DNA of 64,000 nt from Marinobacter szutsaonensis (lineage in GTDB: Bacteria; Pseudomonadota; Gammaproteobacteria; Pseudomonadales; Oleiphilaceae): assembly GCF_039523335.1 (NCBI RefSeq), contig NZ_BAAAFC010000001.1:434001-498000 (forward strand), given 5' to 3'. The notes under the pieces are model-generated. The model ran no database searches, was not told the DNA's origin, and saw only the letters and a program-made list of their open reading frames with translations. The position numbers and the translations under genes are program-made. Shown piece by piece: positions 19,563 to 28,836 of the stretch; position 1 is the first letter of the stretch; every line of letters begins with the position of its first letter.

Positions 19563-20509
19563 TGAGCGGATCTCCCCTTTCTAGAAGCCTTCTTTAAAAA
19601 AGACAAAGACCTCCCCGCAAGATAAATATATGAGACAATCAGTTTGTTTACGAAATCCTTGAAGCCAACAAAATTAAATTTATTGACAACCACCAATACC
19701 AAAATAGCTGACACAAGCAATACTGACAACAAACCCAAGATATAGGATGAAAAAAACAATGAGAAAATGAATAAAAAGTGTAGTGACGAGAAAAGAAAGG
19801 AAACTAAGGCAACTTTTGAGCTTAAGAACGAATTGATACTTCGCAAATCTGAAACACCATGCCACGACTCCCTTCTTAAAAAATCAACCACATTCTGTGG
19901 GTACCCCATATGGTAGGCCTTTAAACTTTTATCGCTTTCTATAATGCCCCCACTATCAATCGCGCGACGACAGAAATCGTAGTCCTCACCAGATTCCAAA
20001 TTGGGGTTGAACATTCCAACCTCTTTAAAGAAGCAACGGTTCACGATCAAATGTCCAGTACCTAGATGAGTGTTTCTACTGTCGTGTTCTATACCGCTGT
20101 ACCAGGATAAAAAGGGCTGAGATAAACTATTAGGCACACAGCAATGCGAACCTGTTATTAACTTTCGATTAGCCAATAGTTCTAACCTCTTTTTCTTGAT
20201 AGCTACCCCCCAGCCTTCATCAAGAAATACATCTGCGTCAAGAAAAACCAATAGGTTTCCGGTTGAGTACTTTACCCCTTCATTGCGAACTGCGCCGACG
20301 GTAACAGCGCTACTCCTAACAAGTTTTACACCAGATCTTTTTATGATGTTCGGGCTATCATCCGTTGACATATTGTCCACAACAATGATTTCATAACTCA
20401 ACCCATTACACTCTGCTTGCTTACGAATTGAAAATATAGTTTTGGAGATAATTTTTTCTTCGTTAAAGCAGGGGATAATAAAAGAAATTTTAAAATCTTT
20501 GCCCATCAA
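19559..20509 (-). CDS. Glycosyltransferase family 2 with C-terminal membrane segments
   Basis: A 316-residue GT-A enzyme. ISFIIPCFNEEKIISKTI, EIIVVDNMSTDDSPNII and FLDADVFLDEGW are the nucleotide and metal-binding landmarks. GEDYDFCRRA resembles the catalytic ED region. The C-terminal 90 residues include two strongly hydrophobic segments, so it is probably bound to the inner membrane. It is upstream of, and coupled to, the CapK-like gene. An IS66-type remnant begins a few hundred bases further upstream. Confidence 0.85.
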   Translation of the reverse strand: MMGKDFKISFIIPCFNEEKIISKTIFSIRKQAECNGLSYEIIVVDNMSTDDSPNIIKRSGVKLVRSSAVTVGAVRNEGVKYSTGNLLVFLDADVFLDEGWGVAIKKKRLELLANRKLITGSHCCVPNSLSQPFLSWYSGIEHDSRNTHLGTGHLIVNRCFFKEVGMFNPNLESGEDYDFCRRAIDSGGIIESDKSLKAYHMGYPQNVVDFLRRESWHGVSDLRSINSFLSSKVALVSFLFSSLHFLFIFSLFFSSYILGLLSVLLVSAILVLVVVNKFNFVGFKDFVNKLIVSYIYLAGRSLSFLKKASRKGRSAQ

Positions 20510-20779
20510 CCGTTCCTTGTTTCAAGTAGCACAGAGGCGTTCTTAATCAAAATCGCTCTCCCCTACGAAAAGCGGACACCTAACCAAATGCGGTATGGTA
20601 AACTCGAGTCCAGAATCGCTTAGTAAAGAGTATGCGCTTCCGTTATATTTAAAGAAAATAAATTGATCCAAGTATGAGGAACAAAGCCGTCGTTTGTAGA
20701 AGCCCTCTGTCTAGTTTAGCAAGTTTTGCTTTTCCTACAGACGAGCACCATGCCAATAAAGCCGCACCTCATTGCCTCA

Positions 20780-22010
20780 TCTGATAGGTGTGCCAGATTA
20801 GGTTAGCAGGAATGCCACCGACTGACCCTACCCTCCACGAACCGGAAGAAACTCGGCGTCGCTGCAGCAGCTAGCGCAATAAAATTGATAATTACAGCAG
20901 CAAAAGCGGAATTACGTTCCCAGCGGGATCACGATGAATCGGCAGGACCGGAAGCAAAAAGACCTGCGATAAGGACGAAATCTTAATCCAGGCACCGTTA
21001 CCACTGAAAGTGCTCCGGCAAGTCATATGCACCGCCGGCCTGCGGGCTCAGCTGCTGCGGGTCAATTCTGCCGATCAAGCTGTTGCGGTACCGTAATGAA
21101 TTCGTCTGCGGTCTGCCGTTCTCGGAATTCCGTGCTCCAATCTGACGGAATGCCAGGGCGTTTGCGGTTAACATTTGCAACTCTTGGAGAATGCCCTGAG
21201 AAACGCATTGCTGGAACAAAACTTTCTGCGTGACAATGAAACGCCAGTCTGCATGCTAGCTACAAGCAAGATGAAAACAGACAAGGCCTACGCCTAATGC
21301 GCTAACCCATTTTCGTTCCTGAAAGCCACGGTTTCAGAATTCGCGCCCAACCGAGCGGGTGAACTAGCCTGCACTCAGTGGGAGATTGGAAAAGCAATTT
21401 GGCGCCTGACAACTGGCCGGCTAACATGCCTGGCTCGGCAAGGGCATTACTGGAATCGACTGCCTTACCCGCACACGACGAAACTTGATCGACTTGCACC
21501 AAGCCTACGGGAGCGAACTGCTTGCCAAGCCACTGAAATGCATACGCGGACTTTACAAAATCTAGGGCGAACTCAATCACCTGCCGCCAAAAAGGTTCCC
21601 CGCGCCTCCGGTACGCCCGGCCAAAGCATTGGATTACAGCCCCAAATGTTGGGAAGGGCTAACGAACTACCAAAGAGCTCATGCTGCGCCCTTATACATC
21701 AACTGAATGGATAACCAGATCCGACCCTCGGCGCTGAGCCACATCAATTGGCTCTATGCGAGATTGGTGCGTCGTGGTCAGCAGACTGCCGTAGTCATCA
21801 CCTCGGCATGGTCAGCCAAGCTTACTGGCAATGATCCCTATGTTTACCTCAAGGATGCACAAACTCCTCTACCAACGCAGGCAAACAACGCTAGCACAGA
21901 GCTTTCGCCACATTACAGGATTTGCCTCTCACTGATAGAAAGTGATGGGCGGACGCGCACCATGGTTTATTGAGGCTCGTCATTTGTTTCGGAGCTTCAC
22001 ATTTGAACTC
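20780..22010 (+). pseudogene. Decayed IS66-family transposase gene (TnpC-like)
   Basis: Translated fragments in shifting + strand frames match the IS66 TnpC order. LRAQLLRVNSADQ (near 21040) resembles the GLLAQVL-KYAD zone; ALRNALLEQNFLRDNETPV (near 21192-21250) resembles the conserved segment with HADETPV; NRAGELACTQWE (near 21350) resembles DSRAGEHARxFLGDW; and the intact 21707-21880 stretch, with IRPSALSHINWLYA and LTGNDPYVYLKDAQTPLPTQ, matches the C-terminal IRPIALGRSNWLFA to DPYAYLKDVLTRLPTQ part. Several stops and frame changes separate these, so the gene is dead. No TnpA/TnpB partners and no clear terminal repeats were found, so the element ends are uncertain. Confidence 0.8.
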
Positions 22011-22353
22011 ACCTATTAGGAAGCCTTATATTCACATAGTTGCACACGCCAACTAATGCTCCTCCCTTGGTAGCTACTTCGTCGGCCTCCGACCAACCAA
22101 AAATTTGTCAATCTGGGCTGATTGCACATCGGGCCGGCCCAGCGTCCATAATAATACGGTAAAACAGGTGGTTACCCGACGACAAAAAGCAGCAACTGAA
22201 GCTCAATGTTGGCAAATCTGGCTTGGGATATTCCGGTTTTCAAAAAAAGAGATAGGACAGCAACAAATTTCTTAACCAAAATTAAACCCGATTGAACGTA
22301 AAATTCTGTAAAATAGGCTACGATTATATTGAGCGTTTCCCCAGGAGCTTGCC
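22011..22353. other. Spacer after IS66 remnant, upstream of secreted-protein gene
   Basis: A 343-bp stretch with no supportable coding frame. It may include the right end of the decayed IS66-type element, though no terminal inverted repeat could be fixed. The final 80 bases are AT-rich and hold the likely promoter and the AGGAG ribosome binding site of the following gene. Confidence 0.45.
22292..22319 (+). promoter_or_regulatory. Possible sigma-70 promoter of secreted-protein gene
   Basis: TTGAAC at 22292-22297 and TAGGCT at 22314-22319 are 16 bases apart in an AT-rich context just ahead of the gene. The -10 match is partial. Confidence 0.3.
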
Positions 22354-23199
22354 ATGAATAAGATCAATGTTTTTGTCGCTTCTGCATTAACAATCTGGAT
22401 GAGCAATTCAGCGGTTTCAGCCCCAATTTTTAAGGATTCGTTTGAAACCGGCGACTTGCAATCGACAAATAGCACCGGCTTTTTCTGGCAAGGAAGTGGC
22501 GGTCGCACAGCGGTCGTCACTGAAGCCGCTAAAGATGGAAACTACAGTCTTCTATTCAATTATCCAGCGGGCGAGCCATGGACAGAACAAAGGTTTTCTC
22601 TAGGCAGCAGTTACCCTGATCTTTGGGTCAGTTTCTGGATTCGAGTACCTCAGAACTTCTATCACCCAGCAACTTCACCATCAAACAACAAATTTTTCGC
22701 TATATGGATGGATGACTATTCTTCGAAAGGTGATGGTCCCACGGCATTCTGGAATATCTTTTCGAACGGTTCTGGCGGCAGTCAAATAGCTTATAGTTAC
22801 AGCGAAGGGTCTTACCAAGTGGGGGGCCCCCAGTCGCAATTTAAAGAGTTCATTCGTGTTCCTGACGACCGAGGAAGGTGGATGAAGGTAGTAATACATG
22901 TAAAAGCCTCATCTACCCCCGGTGAGTCCGATGGTGTCATTGAATTATGGCGGAGATGGGAAAACGAAAGTGAGTTTACGAAATATCACGAAGACACGAA
23001 TGCAAACTTGCCAATCCCTAGTGGGGGCCCAGACGGATGGAGCGTTGGTTATCTGATGGGATGGGCTAACGCAGAATATGAAAGCGAAACCAAATGGTTT
23101 CTCGACGAATTCGTAGTCTCTGATTCTTCTCTTATTAATGGTGATGTAGGCTCAGGATCAAGCGTAGCTCCGAATCCTCCGGAATTGGATGTTCAGTGA
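22354..23199 (+). CDS. Secreted jelly-roll protein, possible polysaccharide lyase
   Basis: A 281-residue secreted protein. A signal peptide ends near residue 23 (AVSA). The remainder is beta-rich with tryptophan-rich strands (LWVSFWIRVPQNF, GRWMKVVIHVK, WFLDEFVVSD), as in concanavalin-like jelly-roll polysaccharide lyases and heparin-lyase-like proteins. The start is backed by AGGAG six bases before ATG. In a polysaccharide locus such an enzyme could trim or release the polymer; this is inference. The C-terminal tail (VAPNPPELDV) looks like the beginning of a fibronectin III-type linker that stops abruptly, so the protein may have lost a further domain. A pure binding role is an alternative. 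Confidence 0.62.
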   Translation: MNKINVFVASALTIWMSNSAVSAPIFKDSFETGDLQSTNSTGFFWQGSGGRTAVVTEAAKDGNYSLLFNYPAGEPWTEQRFSLGSSYPDLWVSFWIRVPQNFYHPATSPSNNKFFAIWMDDYSSKGDGPTAFWNIFSNGSGGSQIAYSYSEGSYQVGGPQSQFKEFIRVPDDRGRWMKVVIHVKASSTPGESDGVIELWRRWENESEFTKYHEDTNANLPIPSGGPDGWSVGYLMGWANAEYESETKWFLDEFVVSDSSLINGDVGSGSSVAPNPPELDVQ

Positions 23200-23263
23200 G
23201 CCTCCCTTTCCAGCCAAAGGTGGAAGACTGCGTAGTAAGGCATCCCGGTCAGAAGTATGGATC

Positions 23264-23467
23264 TCAGATAGCTCTGAAAGCATGATGGATTAGCGTGGTC
23301 ACTACTGAGGAACTCGCTCCCGAACCGATATCGATGCTACCCCATTTGACCCTGACTCTCAATTCAAGTAAGGGAGGCTGCATAGGGGCACCCATGCCGA
23401 TATAAGGATATTCAGAAAAAAACAACGGGATTATAATCGTCAGAAAACGACAAAACGACCACTTCAT
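23264..23467 (-). CDS. Small hypothetical protein coupled to the ligase gene
   Basis: A possible 67-residue protein whose ATG overlaps the polymerase gene stop by four bases (ATGA at 23464-23467). The first 22 residues are hydrophobic (FLTIIIPLFFSEY), like a signal or anchor segment. The rest matches no family I know, and composition alone does not prove coding. The overlap is the main support. Confidence 0.3.
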   Translation of the reverse strand: MKWSFCRFLTIIIPLFFSEYPYIGMGAPMQPPLLELRVRVKWGSIDIGSGASSSVVTTLIHHAFRAI

Positions 23468-24750
23468 ATGGCTTTGGCTTTGGTATTTAATACCGCCTTT
23501 CTAGGATTAAGTCCACGTTCGCTATCCTTGGAAAGCCGAGTCCTGATTATCGCCAGCGATAAGAGTAAATAAATGAAGGGGTAAAACGCGACTGACATAA
23601 AAAATGCGCCTACAAAATAGGTCATGACCGCTCCGTTCAGAGAAACTCTGAAGCTATCAAGGAACAACTGGTCGGAACCAGGGTCTTTGTTTTTCTTCAG
23701 CAGTGATCTTCGAGAAAAGATTAAAAAGTGAAACCAAAGATATAAAATAAAGGCCGGGACCCCAAGTGTCGAAATCACTTCAATCAGCGAGTTGTGAGCA
23801 ACTTCCTTCCTTGTTGAGAGATAACTACCATCACTAACCTTGTAATATCTGTAATAATGCTCGGGGAACGCCCCTAGCCCTATGCCAAGCAATGGGTAAT
23901 TCTTGGCCATATCAATTCCGGCCTCCCAGTAATCCAAACGAGCGGTAGACGTCTGATCGTAGCCCGAGGTTTGAAATCGGGCCTTCTGTTCGTCAGGGAA
24001 AAGGGTCCAAGCAACTGAAATTATTATCGCAATATATAATAGATTTTTAATACTTATTTTCTTGTAGGACACTAACAAGTATACCAAACCCACAACCAAG
24101 GCTAATTGGCCTCCCCGAGAGCTAGCGCCCATGACCGTCATTACCGCGGTCACTGGCAGTAGCCAGTAAAGTTTTGTTTTCGGCTTCATTGAAAGTATGA
24201 GCGGAATCGACATCACAGCACAAATTGCCATCAGCAAACTGAACTCACCGCTGTTCTGAAAGAACCCGGCCGGGCCCTGAATTCCCCAGTCGGTAAAGCC
24301 AAAGCCACGGCTTGTCCACACACGAGCGCCAAAGAATGACATTTTAAAAAGACACAGAAAGAAAACGATCAGTAGTAACTTTAGCTGCCTTACGTTTTTC
24401 ACGCAGTTTGAAAGGAACAAGACCTCGAGGGCGAATATGAAGGGCGTGGCAACCTCCTGGTAAGAAATATTCGGGTAAAGTGACGTTATACCAGAGAACC
24501 AAGCTAGGGTCGCGAAAAGAAATACCAGGAAATGTGTACCAGTGAACTTAAGCCTGTTCTTAGCAATCATGACCAGAAAGCCAGTTATGATTGTAATCTG
24601 GAGCCATGGTATGATATCAAGTCCGGGAATGATGACCTGCGGGCGTAAGTAATAAAGTACTATAAAACTGAGGCCGAGGTAAAAAATCAGATCTTGCTTT
24701 TTCAAGGCCAGACGAAACGCCTTCAGATCACCTTTAACTACCGAGAACAC
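23464..24750 (-). CDS. O-antigen ligase/polymerase-like membrane protein (Wzy_C family)
   Basis: A 428-residue protein with about ten to twelve membrane segments and a large periplasmic loop containing TSTARLDYWEAGIDMA and KEVAHNSLIEVISTLG, the signature of the O-antigen ligase/Wzy_C superfamily. It probably polymerises or ligates the lipid-linked repeat unit at the periplasmic face. It resembles proteins annotated as O-glycosylation ligase in exosortase A loci, but exact assignment between ligase and polymerase is not possible by eye. It follows the tyrosine phosphatase gene by three bases, so the two are likely in one operon. Confidence 0.82.
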   Translation of the reverse strand: MFSVVKGDLKAFRLALKKQDLIFYLGLSFIVLYYLRPQVIIPGLDIIPWLQITIITGFLVMIAKNRLKFTGTHFLVFLFATLAWFSGITSLYPNISYQEVATPFIFALEVLFLSNCVKNVRQLKLLLIVFFLCLFKMSFFGARVWTSRGFGFTDWGIQGPAGFFQNSGEFSLLMAICAVMSIPLILSMKPKTKLYWLLPVTAVMTVMGASSRGGQLALVVGLVYLLVSYKKISIKNLLYIAIIISVAWTLFPDEQKARFQTSGYDQTSTARLDYWEAGIDMAKNYPLLGIGLGAFPEHYYRYYKVSDGSYLSTRKEVAHNSLIEVISTLGVPAFILYLWFHFLIFSRRSLLKKNKDPGSDQLFLDSFRVSLNGAVMTYFVGAFFMSVAFYPFIYLLLSLAIIRTRLSKDSERGLNPRKAVLNTKAKAI

Positions 24751-24753
24751 CGC

Positions 24754-25305
24754 TTACCTCTCCAGGCTTTTTGCTAATTCAACTGTGTGGTATACAATAT
24801 CTTCAACAGTTTTCTCCATGTAACGGTCATTTGCTGAATACGGGTCATTGATTCTTGCCTGCGGCTTATCCCCAAACGAGCCCAACAAAACGCTAGAATT
24901 GGTGACTCCACGCTTTTTTAACTCTCGGATTTGGCGAATCTCCATACATACGAAAAGATCACAGGGTTGCACCTCGTAATCTTCAAAGCGAGTCGTTCGG
25001 TGTTCAGACAGATCAATAGCGGCTTTATCATATGCATACTTCATCAGCCTTGGGTTAGCCGGCTTTCCTGCAGTGGTATCCAGCCCTAGAGACATGGCGT
25101 CTATGTGCGAGTGCTTTTTGAAGACCACTTCTGCAAGTGCACTTCGACAAATATTGCCCTGGCAAACAAATACTACTCTTTGAACCTTTCGGGCTGAGGG
25201 AGCTATATGTTGATAAACACCGACCCGGGTGAGAATACCGTCCCAATGATATTGGAGGAGCCCCTTCCTGCTGCCGTAATTATCTTTGATAAAGTCTCCA
25301 ATCAT
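24754..25305 (-). CDS. Low-molecular-weight protein tyrosine phosphatase
   Basis: A 183-residue phosphatase of the Wzb/Etp type, which removes phosphate from tyrosine on BY-kinases that control polymer chain length. The catalytic loop CQGNICR is at residues 48-54 and the general-acid Asp is in INDPYS near residue 160. It has about 40 extra N-terminal residues ahead of VVFVCQG compared with typical 145-residue members. It sits between a glycosyltransferase and the polymerase gene. Its expected partner, the kinase-like protein at 33384-34304, lacks the Walker A lysine, so its target is uncertain. Confidence 0.88.
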   Translation of the reverse strand: MIGDFIKDNYGSRKGLLQYHWDGILTRVGVYQHIAPSARKVQRVVFVCQGNICRSALAEVVFKKHSHIDAMSLGLDTTAGKPANPRLMKYAYDKAAIDLSEHRTTRFEDYEVQPCDLFVCMEIRQIRELKKRGVTNSSVLLGSFGDKPQARINDPYSANDRYMEKTVEDIVYHTVELAKSLER

Positions 25306-25319
25306 GACCCGGCCTATAA

Positions 25320-26411
25320 CTAATAAAGCTGAAAATAACGACTGAACATTACATTCAGGCTATAGTTCTCTCGTACGTACTCGCGGCCTCGGATCACCAG
25401 CTCGTTTAGGTGGTCAGTACCCATTAACCTGTTTTGACTTTTGGCAAGCGCCTCGGGAGTGCTCTCATCTGCAAGAAAAACCAGTTCCTCGGGTATGAAG
25501 TTTTCAATCCCATTGCGAGTAGAAATCACCGGCTTTCCGGCAGACAATGCCTGGTTCAAAGCTAGAGGATGCCCTTCGGTTGTTGATGTCATCAGAAATA
25601 CATCAATAGCTCCCAAAAATTCTGCTACATTTTCGATGAAGCCTAAGAACTCTACTCTGTCTCCTACACCGCTGGCGTTAGAATATTGTTTTAGTTCTGC
25701 GGCCTCAGCTTTGCTATCATCCCCGGCGATACGAAGAACAGCATTGACGCCTTCGCGTTTCAGTAAAGCTATAAAATCAACCGCTAAACGATAATTTTTG
25801 GCCGGGCGGATATTGCCCAAGCAACCAAACACAATATGCCTGCTACCCTTTTCCAATAATTTTATTGGAAGTGTCTCAAGCTCACTGATATCTATGCCAT
25901 TTGGAATTACCGTAACATTAAGGTGAGACCAGCCATCGGTCGTTCGGTTTATAGATTGCTTTAGGTCTTCGGTGACTGAAACAACATGCCTGGAGCCAGC
26001 TCGGATAATTGCCAGTTTTGCATATCGAAAACGTTCCTTTTCGGAAATATCAACGTGGCCGTGGAAAACGGTAATTACGGGAATTCGCAAAATCATTCCC
26101 ACTAAGGACGTATAGACGTTCGAGCCGAGCAAGTGGGATTGGATGTGAGTGACACGGTGACGTCTTACCAAGGCTATGAGGGCAGCAAGGAAGCGCAAAT
26201 TCATACTGCCCTTACAATCCCTTACCTCATAAGGGATTCCACGTTTTTTGAGCTGCTCTTCGACCCACCCGGGGCCGCGAATTAACGCAACGCTTCCATA
26301 GCCGCGGCGCATGCACTCTTCGGCCAGATCCAAAAAAACAGTTTCGGCACCACCGGGGCCGGTGGTATCAATTACATGAAGAACGGTAGGTTCCATACTG
26401 CACCTGATCAC
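25320..26411 (-). CDS. Glycosyltransferase family 4
   Basis: A 363-residue GT-B enzyme. VLHVIDTTGPGGAETVFLDLA is the typical N-terminal GGAE region, FGCLGNIRPAKNYRLA starts the donor domain, and TSTTEGHPLALNQALSAGKPVIS carries the E-x7-type donor motif, with Gln instead of the usual second Glu. ATG at 26396 (METPTVLH-like start, MEPTVLHV) is an alternative to 26411. It is divergent from the ATP-grasp gene and heads the leftward run phosphatase-polymerase. Confidence 0.86.
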   Translation of the reverse strand: MIRCSMEPTVLHVIDTTGPGGAETVFLDLAEECMRRGYGSVALIRGPGWVEEQLKKRGIPYEVRDCKGSMNLRFLAALIALVRRHRVTHIQSHLLGSNVYTSLVGMILRIPVITVFHGHVDISEKERFRYAKLAIIRAGSRHVVSVTEDLKQSINRTTDGWSHLNVTVIPNGIDISELETLPIKLLEKGSRHIVFGCLGNIRPAKNYRLAVDFIALLKREGVNAVLRIAGDDSKAEAAELKQYSNASGVGDRVEFLGFIENVAEFLGAIDVFLMTSTTEGHPLALNQALSAGKPVISTRNGIENFIPEELVFLADESTPEALAKSQNRLMGTDHLNELVIRGREYVRENYSLNVMFSRYFQLY

Positions 26412-26529
26412 TCCGTTGATCCGATAGGCATTACATTCAATTATAGTAGCCGAGCTCTCATTGACTGGCTAGTACTGACGTGACTAGGAGTCTGCTAAAC
26501 TGCAGTGGTCAGACTAGGAGAAATATCGA

Positions 26530-27708
26530 ATGGAAATCGACACTCCAAGAGTACTGGTTCTCGATGCAAATCAAAGGAGTGCACTGGCAGTTACCCGTTC
26601 CCTTGGTCGGTCGGGGCAATACTCTGTCTACACCGCGGACTCAATAGATCAATCTCTGGCGGGTGCCTCCAGGTTCAGTCAGCGCTATTTTCGTTACCCA
26701 GATCCGATCCACTACCCGCAAGAATTTGTCAGCTGGATGCGTCAGATTCTTGCAGAGTACACTTTTGAATTAGTGATGCCGACCACTGAGGTTACCAGCC
26801 AACTTATACTTAATTGCCAATCAGAGTTGCCAGGGGCCAATCTGCCATTCGCGCCTTATGACCGCGTTATGAAACTCGCGGATAAAATCTCCCTGGTCAA
26901 ACTTGCCAAAGAGAGAGGAATCGACGTTCCTCAAAGCTCTTTGTTTCAAAGTTCAAAAGACGTAACACCGAAGGATCTGCATTTTCCGGTAGTAATCAAA
27001 CCTGCGCTGTCCCGAATCTTCAAGGATGATCACTGGGTGCATACCCAAGTCCGAGTGGTGCAGAGTTTAGAGGAATGGCATGAAGCTCTGAAGGATATGC
27101 CATATCTTCAAGATTGCCCTTTCATGCTTCAGGAATTCATTCCAGGCCACGGCAGTGGAGTATTTTGCTTATATGACAGAGGTCACCCCGTCCAATTCTT
27201 CGCCCATCAGCGCTTGCGCGAGAAACCACCGGAAGGCGGAGTCAGTGTACTTAGCCGAAGCGTACCCGTGGACAAAGAATTGAAACAGGCTGCAGAGAAA
27301 TTACTGAATACGGTGCAATGGCACGGCGTTGCAATGGTTGAGTTTCGCATTTCCAGCGACGGCACTCCCTACCTGATGGAGATCAACACTCGTTTTTGGG
27401 GGTCGCTTCAACTAGCGGTTGACTCCGGTATCGATTTCCCTCTGATGCTTGCAAATATTCACCTCGGACGACCGATAGAACAAACGCTTGATTACCGCTA
27501 TGATCAAAGATTGAGGTGGTTTCTAGGCGATCTGGACAGCCTTTATTTGTTTCTCAAGAGACCTTACTCCTGGCACATTAAGCTCCTCCAGATTGGCAGG
27601 TTTCTTTCGGTTAAATTGGTGAACCAGAAGCATGAAGTTAACCGACTGAGCGACCTGAAGCCTGCGTGGATTGAATTAAAGCAATATATCCAAGCGCTAA
27701 AAAAATGA
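26530..27708 (+). CDS. ATP-grasp enzyme
   Basis: A 392-residue ATP-grasp protein of the carboxylate-amine ligase type. RVLVLDANQRSALAVTRSL begins the pre-ATP-grasp fold, FPVVIKPALSR supplies the first ATP-binding lysine, FMLQEFIPGHGSG the adenine region, and YLMEINTRFWGSLQLA the metal-binding Glu and Asn. AGGAG nine bases upstream supports ATG 26530. Such enzymes in polysaccharide loci may couple an amino acid or acid to a sugar; the substrate here is unknown. It is followed by a deacetylase gene on the same strand after 60 bp. Confidence 0.83.
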   Translation: MEIDTPRVLVLDANQRSALAVTRSLGRSGQYSVYTADSIDQSLAGASRFSQRYFRYPDPIHYPQEFVSWMRQILAEYTFELVMPTTEVTSQLILNCQSELPGANLPFAPYDRVMKLADKISLVKLAKERGIDVPQSSLFQSSKDVTPKDLHFPVVIKPALSRIFKDDHWVHTQVRVVQSLEEWHEALKDMPYLQDCPFMLQEFIPGHGSGVFCLYDRGHPVQFFAHQRLREKPPEGGVSVLSRSVPVDKELKQAAEKLLNTVQWHGVAMVEFRISSDGTPYLMEINTRFWGSLQLAVDSGIDFPLMLANIHLGRPIEQTLDYRYDQRLRWFLGDLDSLYLFLKRPYSWHIKLLQIGRFLSVKLVNQKHEVNRLSDLKPAWIELKQYIQALKK

Positions 27709-27768
27709 AAATCACAACAAGATGATCTCCGTATCTGCGAAGCGCGTTCTATGGAAGGAGTACAGAGC

Positions 27769-28788
27769 ATGACATTTTCCAGAGTAGCGATTAACACGCT
27801 GACCAGCTCGCCCATTTGCCGCCTTATGCAGCCGCTCAGAAGGAGAGTTGTCCCCATATTCTTGTTGCACCGATTCACGGATGAGCACAGAGCCATCCAA
27901 GGTCATACGCAGGAACAACTTGAGTCAGCTCTGGCCTACCTCGGCTCTCACGGATATACAGTGGTATCGATCAGACAGGTGGTAGAGGCAATAACTAGTC
28001 AAAAACCCTTGCCGTCTCGCTCTGTAGCATTCACGCTCGATGATGGATTTAGTGATCAAGCGAAAATGCTACCTGTTTTTGAGAGCTATCAAGCACCTGT
28101 CACTATGTTTCTAGCGACAGATATGCTGGAAAAGCGACATTGGTCCTGGGATTACAAACTTGAGTACATTTTCAGGAATACACCTTTCCAGAGTCTGGAA
28201 CTTGATTTGGGAACAGGTTTATCTACGGTAAATTTTTCAGATCCTAAAGACAGGCGAGTTCTAATCAGGAGCTTGAAAAAGATTCACAAACAAATACCTA
28301 ATGACCAGGCAGAGCTCGCTGTAGCTGAATTTTCTCGACGACTTAAGGTTGAGGTTCCCGAGGAGGCGCCAGAGGAATACGAGCCCATTTCATGGGAGCA
28401 GGCTCGAACACTCGAATCAGATTTTGTCGAGTTCGGACCTCATTCGAAAAGACACGTAATTTTATCTCAAGTGAGTGAACAGGAGGCAGAGAGCGAAATA
28501 CTTGGGAGTTGGGAGGCCGTAAAGAAGAACCTTGCTAATCCGCTCCCGGTTTTCTGTTACCCGAGTGGCCGCGAAGGCGTTGATTTCGGCTCCAGAGAAC
28601 AGCAGATAGTTGCGAGAGCTGGTTTCCGGGCTGCCCTATCCGCCGATCCGGGATATATTGACCTGGCTACTCCGTCCAATAACAACCTGTTTTCCTTAAA
28701 AAGGTTCAGCTTCCCCAATGATATTACTTACTTTAAACAGTACTGCAGCTGGTTGGAGTATGCGAAAGAGTGCATGGCCATCGCCTAA
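27769..28788 (+). CDS. NodB-type polysaccharide deacetylase
   Basis: A 339-residue carbohydrate esterase 4-like protein. VAFTLDDGFSDQA near residue 85 contains the catalytic DD pair, FGPHSKRHVIL gives a metal-binding histidine region, and FCYPSGREG is the later conserved segment. ATG 27769 is preferred over ATG 27751 because AAGGAG lies eight bases upstream. It probably de-N-acetylates a sugar of the polymer or a precursor. It is the second of three NodB-type genes in the window, after the one at 9279 and before the one at 31195. Confidence 0.83.
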   Translation: MTFSRVAINTLTSSPICRLMQPLRRRVVPIFLLHRFTDEHRAIQGHTQEQLESALAYLGSHGYTVVSIRQVVEAITSQKPLPSRSVAFTLDDGFSDQAKMLPVFESYQAPVTMFLATDMLEKRHWSWDYKLEYIFRNTPFQSLELDLGTGLSTVNFSDPKDRRVLIRSLKKIHKQIPNDQAELAVAEFSRRLKVEVPEEAPEEYEPISWEQARTLESDFVEFGPHSKRHVILSQVSEQEAESEILGSWEAVKKNLANPLPVFCYPSGREGVDFGSREQQIVARAGFRAALSADPGYIDLATPSNNNLFSLKRFSFPNDITYFKQYCSWLEYAKECMAIA

Positions 28789-28836
28789 CATGAAGCGGCC
28801 AACATATCCTGAAACCAGCTACGAGCTCCCGTGAAA

